Assembly: GCF_001592935.1 (NCBI RefSeq)
Contig: NZ_LRDB01000009.1
Span: 1 to 40,180 of the forward strand
Origin: Roseivirga echinicomitans
Lineage (GTDB): Bacteria > Bacteroidota > Bacteroidia > Cytophagales > Cyclobacteriaceae
DNA: 40,180 bases
Reading direction: 5' to 3'
The position numbers were made by a program, and so were the translations under genes. How positions within the stretch are numbered: position 1 is the stretch's first letter; each line of letters opens with the position of its first letter. Below are positions 34,695-40,180 of this stretch, piece after piece. The notes under the pieces were generated by a model. The model saw nothing but the letters and a program-made list of their open reading frames with translations, was not told where the DNA came from and did no database searches.

Positions 34695-34698
34695 ACAT

Positions 34699-34773
34699 AA
34701 TCCGTTCGTCTAGGGGTTAGGACGTCAGGATTTCATCCTGAAAACAGAGGTTCGATTCCTCTACGGATTACCA
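34699..34773 (+). tRNA. tRNA-Glu (anticodon TTC)
   Basis: Full cloverleaf: acceptor AATCCGT/ACGGATT (7 bp, perfect), D arm GTCTAGGGGTTAGGAC, anticodon stem TCAGG/CCTGA with loop ATTTCAT and anticodon TTC at 34732-34734, T arm GAGGTTCGATTCCTC, discriminator A and encoded CCA. It reads GAA/GAG codons. It lies 56 bases after the lanthipeptide precursor stop, inside insert B. LanB uses glutamyl-tRNA(Glu), so its presence next to a LanB cluster is suggestive, but tRNA genes are also common integration sites. Confidence 0.97.
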
Positions 34774-34865
34774 ATTGCCTTTATGGCTAAATTTTTTCAG
34801 CCTCCATTTCGAACAAGTGTCCAATTCTTCATACTGAAGGATAATAGGATGATCTAAAAATCTAA

Positions 34866-34918
34866 TATATTTGGGTTGTATTGGTTCATAGTCTACTTTC
34901 ACGTATAATCAGACTGAT
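34866..34918 (+). promoter_or_regulatory. Candidate promoter/operator of ECF-TPR-CHAT operon
   Basis: TATATTTG (34866-34873) is an exact -7 box without a good -33. ATCAG-A-CTGAT (34908-34918) is an 11-bp perfect palindrome. Both are within 90 bases of the sigma-factor start. Nothing else is seen in the 34774-34951 gap. Confidence 0.35.
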
Positions 34919-34951
34919 CAATACATACATTTATCATTTTTTTAATCTTAA

Positions 34952-35509
34952 ATGAACCCAGATCTACTTGTAGATAATATTCTCTCTAAAAATTTAAGGT
35001 TACGGGAAAAAGCGTTTCTATTTATTTATCGTAAGTGCTATCCTAAAGTTAAGCAGTATGTACTTAAGAACAGTGGTAATGTGGAGGCAGCCGAAGATGT
35101 ATTTCAGGAAGCCATAAGCATAACCTACTTTAACTTGCTCGAAAATAAATTTCGAGGAGACTCTTCTTTAGTACATTATGTAATTGGAATAGCTCGAAAC
35201 CTTTGGTTACATAAACTCAGAAAGAAAACACTGCCTACCAGCCCAATTGAGGGTAACGAGCTTAGTGAAAATGACGATCCAGGGCAAATTGACATTAGCC
35301 TACTTAATTACATATTGGCAAAGCTTAATCATGGTTGTCGTCAGATCTTAAAAAACTTTTACTTTAATGAAATGAGCATGGAAGAAGTAGCTAAAAATAG
35401 CAACCTTGGTAGTGCTCAAGCAGCGAAAACTAAAAAACTCAGGTGCATGAAAAAGTTAACCACTCTGATTGAAGAGCACGGATTAAAAAACCATGATTTT
35501 AGATTATGA
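34952..35509 (+). CDS. ECF-type RNA polymerase sigma factor
   Basis: 185-residue sigma-70-family protein with regions 2 and 4 only. Region 2 is seen around YRKCYPKVKQYVLKNSGNVEAAEDVFQEAISITYFNLLEN (about 25-65), with the usual DVFQEA, and region 4 as ILAKLNHGCRQILKNFYFNEMSMEEVAKNSNLGSAQAAKTKKLRCMKKL (about 125-175). Its stop overlaps the next ATG (four bases, ATGA). It should direct transcription of its own operon or other targets in answer to the membrane protein coded next to it. Confidence 0.92.
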   Translation: MNPDLLVDNILSKNLRLREKAFLFIYRKCYPKVKQYVLKNSGNVEAAEDVFQEAISITYFNLLENKFRGDSSLVHYVIGIARNLWLHKLRKKTLPTSPIEGNELSENDDPGQIDISLLNYILAKLNHGCRQILKNFYFNEMSMEEVAKNSNLGSAQAAKTKKLRCMKKLTTLIEEHGLKNHDFRL

Positions 35510-36198
35510 GTATAGTTGATAAATATATTGAATTCTTTGATGCGTATGACCGTAATGAGCTTTCTCAGAAAGAGGTACAGGCTTTTAAAGAACGAATAAT
35601 TAATGATGAGAAGTTTAGAGTAGCATATGAGGAGTATAGCAAACAGGTTAATCTATTAAAAGCACTTGGTGCTCGCGATCAAATGAGATCAATCATGGAC
35701 AAGGAAGAAAAAAGAAAAGTATTAAAACTCAAAATTTTCATTCCCTTAGGTATAGCCGCTAGTTTTCTATTATTGATGTTCATTTTTACGGAAAGAAAAA
35801 TAGACAATCAGCAGTTGTTTGAGACTTATTTTGAGCCATTTCCAAATTTGATAAGCTCCAGAGAAAAAGTCAGTCTGCTAGACGGGGGACTTAGGGCTTA
35901 TAGTAATTCGGATTATGAAAATGCATTGAAGATTTTTAGAACCTTATCAAACGCTAGCGACACACTTTATTTTTATCAAGGGATGAGTCATGTGTCACTA
36001 AAAAGAGCAGAGGAGGCCATCGACAGTTTTGATCACATTGGCCCTGAAAGTTATTTTTATCTGCCCTCCGTATGGTATAAGGGACTTTCATATTTGTTAA
36101 TTAATGAGACAGATTCAGCCGCTTTCTATATACAGAAAGCTGATTCTAGCGGTTATGGCGATGAAGAGCTACATGAACTTCTTAATTCTTTAAAATGA
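35506..36198 (+). CDS. Membrane protein with cytoplasmic anti-sigma-like part and TPR-like repeats
   Basis: 230-residue protein with one transmembrane helix (about 74-95, IFIPLGIAASFLLLMFIF). The N-terminal cytoplasmic part of about 70 residues is charged and helical, the position and size of an anti-sigma region; the outer part has TPR-like helices (YENALKIFRTLSNASDTLYFYQGMSHVSLKRAEEAIDSF). No zinc (HxxxCxxC) motif of classical anti-sigma ASD is seen. It overlaps the sigma gene by four bases and the CHAT gene by four bases, so it is coupled to both. Anti-sigma action is inferred from arrangement, not from a recognised domain. Confidence 0.75.
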   Translation: MSIVDKYIEFFDAYDRNELSQKEVQAFKERIINDEKFRVAYEEYSKQVNLLKALGARDQMRSIMDKEEKRKVLKLKIFIPLGIAASFLLLMFIFTERKIDNQQLFETYFEPFPNLISSREKVSLLDGGLRAYSNSDYENALKIFRTLSNASDTLYFYQGMSHVSLKRAEEAIDSFDHIGPESYFYLPSVWYKGLSYLLINETDSAAFYIQKADSSGYGDEELHELLNSLK

Positions 36199-39100
36199 AA
36201 ACTTTATTTATGCCTTATCGAAGATACGCATTAGTACTCCTGTTAATGCTTTATGTATTTGGCTTAATAGGACAAGATAAGTTTGATAAAGAGTCTCTGA
36301 CTGACTCCCTTTTGAGAGAGGCAGGGGCTTATAAGCAAGCTTTCTCACTCGATAGTTCAATTCTTTTCTATGAGCTGGCGTCAAGGGAATTGCTGAAGGA
36401 AGTAGATACAGCTGGCTACATGCTAGCAAAAATAAGCATCGGAGAAATTTATGGAACCAAAGGAGATTTTAGCAAGGCACTACAAATGTTTGATAGTGTT
36501 ATTCAAGTTACGAAAGGGAAGGCTTGGGGTAAGCCTAAATTCGAGGCGCACAATAGGAAAGCCTTTGAATTGATATCACAGCGTAAGTTTAGTGAATCCA
36601 TAGAGGTTCTTGACCAAGCGATACAATTTAACTTTGATAAACAAACTAAGGAAGGTCTGGCTAGGAATGCCCGTATTTCATTATTGAAAGCCTTTGCGTA
36701 TTTACAAATGAATAAACTTAAAGACTCAGAAGAACAGTTTGAGAGAAGCAGACATCTATATGACTCATTGAGCATGAAAAATGAATTAGCTGAGGTGCTC
36801 AATCATTTTGGGGCTTTGAAAAGTGCCCTTTTTAAAGGCGATGAAGCCATTTCATTTTTCAATGAATCAAAAGAAATATATCAAAGTGGACCGAATGAGC
36901 CTAATCCCACAAACATGGCGAGCCTCTATAATAGTATTGGTGAAGCATATAAATTCATGGGAATGATATCTCATGCTATAAACAGTTTTGAAAAGGCGGA
37001 AAAATTGCTCTCATCTATAGACCCGAATTTTCAAAACCTAGCAATAATTTATACGCATTTGGGGGAGGCATACAAAAAGAATGGAGAGCCTGAAAAGGGG
37101 CTTGAGGTTATAAATAAAGCTGTCTCTCTCTCAAAGTATCACTTTGGAAATGATAGTCAATGGACTTTCCGTACCCTATTAATGCGTGGTGAAATTTACA
37201 AAGCACTATCTTTAAATAGGAAGGCGATAGAATCGTTTGATGAGATACTCACAAAGTCACATGGCGATCACCCCAAGGAAATGCTGGATATTTTTGCTTT
37301 AACTACTCATGAAAAGGGAGGGGCTTTGATTGAGATGGGACAAGTGGAAAAGGGGATAGATTATATGAGAAAGGCCATTATGATGTCGATTGGGTCAGGA
37401 GATTATTTCGAGTTTTCAACTCTACAGCTTCAAAAAGGGCTTGGTAATGCATTTTTGAAACTCAGTGAACCCGATTCTGCGGCAAAATATTATCAACAAG
37501 CACTTAACTTTGATGAAAAATTTGTGAATAACGGTGTGGCTAATCCACAAGCAGCACATTATTTTGAACGGTATGAGGTTTTTTTTCTTAGAGCAGAGAG
37601 TTTTGAAATGATGCATAAGAGAGATCAAAATATTGCATGGTTAGACTCAGCTTACCAAATGCTGTCTTTAGCAGAAAAAGAGATCAGCTATTACAGAGAA
37701 TACCCAAGTAGATTGGCAGATAAGCTTCAAACTAGTTCTGTGATCTCTCAATTACATAATACTGGTATAAGAATATGTTATGAACTTTTTAAGTTGACTG
37801 GTATAAGTAAGTACGCTGAATATGCATACCTCTTGGGTGAGCAAAGTAAGTCCAATCAGGCGCTTTTTAATTCTGAGACTGAGATACATTTAAGTATACC
37901 AGACTCTTTACTAATCCGAGAAAAAAATCTCCACGCAACTCTTTCTTCATTGGAGACATTGCTGTATCAGGAGTTAAAGCAGACAACCCCCGATACACTT
38001 GAGGTAGAAACCTTGAGAGAAAGAATTATAAAAGCAACGGATGGGGTAATAAGACTGTCAATAGACATTAAGTCTCATTTCCCTGGGTATTTTGAACTGA
38101 GGTATAATAGAGATTATCTAGACATAAAGCGGTCGCAAGAGCTAATCTTAAAGAATGACGATTTACTTATTAACTATTATTACTCTACTGAGGATAAGGA
38201 GATATATAGGTTTGAGATAAGCAAATCAAATTTCAGTTTCACTAAACAAGAATTGGACGAAAACTTTGAGCTATCCCTTACTCAGTTTTTAGATAACTTG
38301 AGAATACCAAATGTGAGTCTAGAATCACTCAACTCGTATATTCAGCTATCAAAGAAATTAACTAAAGTACTCTTACCTAGCATAAATAGGTTAAAACCTA
38401 ATAGCTCTGTTCTTGTAATCCCTGATGGCCCACTTCATCTTCTACCGTTTGAGGCACTGCTAAAAGATGAAGAAATATTGGCAGAAGGTTTTCGTGATTT
38501 ACCATATCTTATAAATGACTTTAATTTTCATTATGGTACTTCTTCAACGCTGCTTGAAAAGCAAATAGAAAAAAGGAAAGGAACTTCAGATAATACTGTC
38601 GTGTCATTTGCTCCAGTGTTTGGGGATGATGTATTGACTGATGAAGGAGTTGCTGATTCTACGAGAGCTTCGTTGGGACTATTGGCGTATACTGAGAAAG
38701 AAACTCAAAATATAAGTAAACACTTTAAGAATATATCTTTTCTTGGCGCTCAAGCAACAGAACGACAATTTCGTAAATCGGTATCTATATATCCTATAAT
38801 ACATGTAGCGAGCCATGGCTTAGCAGATCCTGCTAACTCCCTCTACTCAAAGCTTTTATTTTCACCATTTGATCTAGATTCCATTAATGACGGGTTTCTT
38901 AGTACCCGTGAGATTTTGGGCATGAGTATTCCAGCCAAGATGGTTGTGCTTAGTGCTTGTAACACAGGTTCAGGGAGTATTTTAGGTGGAGAAGGAGTCA
39001 TGAGTCTTTCATATGGATTCTTTTACGCGGGTGCTCAAAGCCTCATCATGACTTTATGGACTGCGAATGATGAAAGCACAGCAAGTTTGATGGATAGTTT

Positions 39101-39350
39101 CTATGAGAATTTATCTAAAGGGGACGCAAAAAGTCAGGCACTAAGGGCAGCTAAGCTAGACTATCTTGAAAATACAAATTCACTTTCAGCACACCCCTAT
39201 TACTGGTCACATTTTGTAGTACATGGAAGTAATACACCTATAGTGAAAAGCGGGGTTTCCTTTAAATATTTAATTCTAATTTCATTGATTTTTGCATCTG
39301 CAATAATCTTTGTATTTCTGCAATATCGAAGTAGGTTAAGCAAGAAGTGA
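36195..39350 (+). CDS. TPR-CHAT domain protease-like protein, membrane-anchored
   Basis: 1051-residue protein. The N-terminal segment (about 8-26) is hydrophobic and may be a signal or anchor; about ten TPR-like helix pairs follow (about 30-500, motifs such as GEAYKFMGMISHAINSFEKA), then the CHAT caspase-like domain (about 720-1010). The catalytic His874 (VASHGLAD) and Cys922 (VVLSACNTGSG) are present, with the typical LTxWxANDEST and GxxKSQALRxAK tail. A C-terminal transmembrane helix (about 1023-1043) precedes RSRLSKK. The stop TGA at 39348-39350 is part of the right atpC repeat, so the last codon(s) come from repeat sequence. It ends the ECF-TPR-CHAT operon. Confidence 0.9.
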   Translation: MKTLFMPYRRYALVLLLMLYVFGLIGQDKFDKESLTDSLLREAGAYKQAFSLDSSILFYELASRELLKEVDTAGYMLAKISIGEIYGTKGDFSKALQMFDSVIQVTKGKAWGKPKFEAHNRKAFELISQRKFSESIEVLDQAIQFNFDKQTKEGLARNARISLLKAFAYLQMNKLKDSEEQFERSRHLYDSLSMKNELAEVLNHFGALKSALFKGDEAISFFNESKEIYQSGPNEPNPTNMASLYNSIGEAYKFMGMISHAINSFEKAEKLLSSIDPNFQNLAIIYTHLGEAYKKNGEPEKGLEVINKAVSLSKYHFGNDSQWTFRTLLMRGEIYKALSLNRKAIESFDEILTKSHGDHPKEMLDIFALTTHEKGGALIEMGQVEKGIDYMRKAIMMSIGSGDYFEFSTLQLQKGLGNAFLKLSEPDSAAKYYQQALNFDEKFVNNGVANPQAAHYFERYEVFFLRAESFEMMHKRDQNIAWLDSAYQMLSLAEKEISYYREYPSRLADKLQTSSVISQLHNTGIRICYELFKLTGISKYAEYAYLLGEQSKSNQALFNSETEIHLSIPDSLLIREKNLHATLSSLETLLYQELKQTTPDTLEVETLRERIIKATDGVIRLSIDIKSHFPGYFELRYNRDYLDIKRSQELILKNDDLLINYYYSTEDKEIYRFEISKSNFSFTKQELDENFELSLTQFLDNLRIPNVSLESLNSYIQLSKKLTKVLLPSINRLKPNSSVLVIPDGPLHLLPFEALLKDEEILAEGFRDLPYLINDFNFHYGTSSTLLEKQIEKRKGTSDNTVVSFAPVFGDDVLTDEGVADSTRASLGLLAYTEKETQNISKHFKNISFLGAQATERQFRKSVSIYPIIHVASHGLADPANSLYSKLLFSPFDLDSINDGFLSTREILGMSIPAKMVVLSACNTGSGSILGGEGVMSLSYGFFYAGAQSLIMTLWTANDESTASLMDSFYENLSKGDAKSQALRAAKLDYLENTNSLSAHPYYWSHFVVHGSNTPIVKSGVSFKYLILISLIFASAIIFVFLQYRSRLSKK

Positions 39351-39547
39351 GCTCTGCTACTTTCACAGGTGCAGAGGGTGAGCTTCAAGTATTATCAAAT
39401 CACGCTCCAATGATCAGTGCTTTAGGGAAAGGCCGAGTAAGTATTACTGCCTCTGGAAAAGTTGAGAATTTGATTATTGACGGTGGTGGTGTTGAGGTTT
39501 TGAATAACAACGTAATCGTACTTGCTGAATCAGTAATAGAAGGTTAA
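39347..39547 (+). pseudogene. atpC: Truncated atpC copy (N-terminus missing)
   Basis: The last 67 codons of atpC recur in frame to the same stop, with two amino-acid changes (Phe to Leu in the EGEFQ segment, Val to Gly in the DGGVV segment). The first 17 residues and atpD are missing. A GTG at 39347 overlaps the CHAT stop (GTGA), so a 66-residue product could be translated by coupling, but it would lack the first strands and is unlikely to work. It is best seen as a boundary remnant. Confidence 0.9.
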
Positions 39548-39567
39548 ACAATCTTTAACAATATTTG

Positions 39568-39601
39568 AAAAGCCTCTTTGAGAAATCAGAGAGGCTTTTT
39601 T
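39568..39601 (+). terminator. Duplicated atpC terminator, now closing the CHAT operon
   Basis: Same hairpin as at 25674-25707 (AAAAGCCTCT / AGAGGCTTTT with T-run). It gives the CHAT operon a ready-made terminator. Confidence 0.9.
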
Positions 39602-39628
39602 GTTTGTCTTGAATATGGAGAAAACAGT

Positions 39629-40036
39629 TTACTTGGCATTAATAGTTGTGATTTGAACCACACCGTATAATCCTGCGTCACCATATCTTGAGGTGGCCTG
39701 CATACCTCTAACTGTTTTAATACTTTTTACCATAACTGGAGTTAGCATTCCATTAAGGTTCACTAATGAGCTACCGACTGGAATTCCATCTACAACAAAC
39801 AAAGGTTCTCTGTTGGTGGCATTAGTAGTGTTATATCCACTCATAAATACTTTAGCACTGCTACCGTTACCCATAACCCTTAGGCCTTGAACGCTTTGAA
39901 GCACCTCTACCAAGGTATTATACTGTGAATAATCCTTTACTGCCTTTTGTCTATTGGCAGTGCCTGAGGTACTGCTACAGGCAAATAGGAATAGACTGAA
40001 AGCCGCAGTCATAAATAATAGTTGAAATTTTTTCAT
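39629..40036 (-). CDS. TonB-receptor plug-like lipoprotein
   Basis: 135-residue predicted lipoprotein. The signal peptide MKKFQLLFMTAAFSLFLFACSS has a lipobox ending at Cys20. The mature part resembles the plug domain of SusC/RagA-type TonB-dependent receptors: TLVEVLQSVQGLRV, then REPLFVVDGIPVGSSL, MVKSIKTVRGMQATSRYGDAGLYGVVQITT. No barrel follows, so this is a free-standing plug, perhaps a partner or regulator of a larger receptor. Such small plug-only lipoproteins exist in Bacteroidota. It lies just outside the right repeat and probably belongs to the original DNA downstream of atpC. Confidence 0.88.
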   Translation of the reverse strand: MKKFQLLFMTAAFSLFLFACSSTSGTANRQKAVKDYSQYNTLVEVLQSVQGLRVMGNGSSAKVFMSGYNTTNATNREPLFVVDGIPVGSSLVNLNGMLTPVMVKSIKTVRGMQATSRYGDAGLYGVVQITTINAK

Positions 40037-40060
40037 GGACTTAAAGTTAAGAAGAAAAAA

Positions 40061-40094
40061 AAGGGCTCCCTAATAATTAGAGAGCCCTTAAGTT
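40061..40094 (-). terminator. Terminator for the gene running off the right edge
   Basis: AAGGGCTC (40061-40068) and GAGCCCTT (40082-40089) pair perfectly around a 13-base loop; the A-run left of the stem gives the U-run on the minus strand. It follows the minus-strand stop at 40108-40110 by 18 bases. Confidence 0.8.
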
Positions 40095-40107
40095 AATTAA
40101 AATAAGA

Positions 40108-40180
40108 CTATTGTTTAGTTAATCTTATTTCAGATCTAATGCTTGATAAGGCACCTCCCCCAGTATCAGCTCTAGTGTGA
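40108..40180 (-). CDS. 3' end of a minus-strand gene cut by the window
   Basis: The last 23 codons of an open frame ending in TAG read HTRADTGGGALSSIRSEIR and a short tail. The stop is followed by a terminator, which supports this being a real C-terminus. The product cannot be named. Confidence 0.5.
   Translation of the reverse strand, partial: HTRADTGGGALSSIRSEIRLTKQ

Larger units (their letters stand above)
25712..39342. mobile_element. Insert B: 13.6-kb island between atpC repeats
   Basis: Everything between the two 263-bp atpC repeats: lanthipeptide biosynthesis and export genes, tRNA-Glu and an ECF/TPR/CHAT operon. The direct repeats at the ends show that it was added behind atpC. No integrase, transposase, relaxase or conjugation gene is present, so the means of entry is unknown; single-crossover entry of a circular DNA carrying an atpC 3' fragment is one explanation. 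Confidence 0.75.
39343..39605 (+). repeat. Right direct repeat (atpC 3' end + terminator)
   Basis: 263 bases identical to 25449-25711 except at four sites (C/T at 25467/39361, T/C near 39383, G/A near 39397, T/G near 39489). It is the right boundary of insert B; sequence to its right is unlike that after the left copy. Confidence 0.97.

Noticed and set aside
34774-34951. Second small peptide or RNA gene between tRNA-Glu and the sigma gene
   Set aside because: No convincing open frame with a leader and no stable RNA fold is evident; it reads as a promoter region.
25712-39342. Insert B as a classical integrative conjugative element
   Set aside because: No integrase, relaxase, type IV secretion or excision genes are present, and the flanking repeat is far longer than usual att sites.
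39347-39547. Second working atpC gene
   Set aside because: It lacks the first 17 residues including the first strands, has two amino-acid changes, and has no atpD partner; treated as a remnant.

Overview
The window looks like a chromosome segment of a Bacteroidota bacterium, most likely of the order Cytophagales (marine Roseivirga/Fulvivirga-type relatives are a guess). The evidence is several TAnnTTTG-type -7 promoter boxes, almost no Shine-Dalgarno sequences, an atpD-atpC pair with a short 84-residue epsilon subunit, BF3164-like six-bladed beta-propeller lipoproteins, a split class I lanthipeptide dehydratase, and a KLxLxK...GG peptide leader of Bacteroidota type.

Layout. 1-8.3 kb is housekeeping: methylmalonyl-CoA epimerase, an IscA/HesB protein, a RidA-like protein, an MBL/beta-CASP nuclease, a kinase-fold protein, an upp - Na+/Ca2+ antiporter - membrane protein operon, and an M42-type peptidase. 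8.3-9.5 kb holds a beta-propeller lipoprotein. 9.7-13.9 kb carries hpt, adk, obgE and grpE-dnaJ. 14-18.6 kb has a secreted beta-repeat protein, a NatAB-like ABC exporter and an NnrS-like membrane protein behind CRP/FNR-like palindromes. 18.6-19.8 kb is a PLP-dependent decarboxylase.

Two insertions stand out. Insert A (about 19.8-22.3 kb) holds three minus-strand genes: a small secreted cysteine-rich protein, a beta-propeller lipoprotein and a thioredoxin-fold protein. It ends in a frameshifted, diverged copy of the 3' end of the decarboxylase gene that precedes it. Insert B (25,712-39,342) lies between two 263-bp direct repeats of the atpC 3' end plus terminator, differing at only 4 positions. 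Insert B holds a complete lanthipeptide locus (C39-peptidase ABC exporter and HlyD-type adaptor on the minus strand; LanC, split LanB, a stand-alone LytTR regulator and a precursor with ten core cysteines on the plus strand), then a tRNA-Glu gene, then an ECF sigma / membrane TPR / TPR-CHAT protease operon whose stop codon lies in the right-hand atpC repeat. No integrase or transposase is visible in either insert. A histidine kinase and atpD-atpC lie between them.

Right of insert B are a small TonB-plug-like lipoprotein and the 3' end of a minus-strand gene. In insert B, LanB and LanC should build (methyl)lanthionine rings on the precursor, and the C39 transporter with the HlyD protein should cut the leader after Gly-Gly and export the product. 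The CHAT operon may be an independent cargo module. All functional calls are by reading motifs; no search was run.
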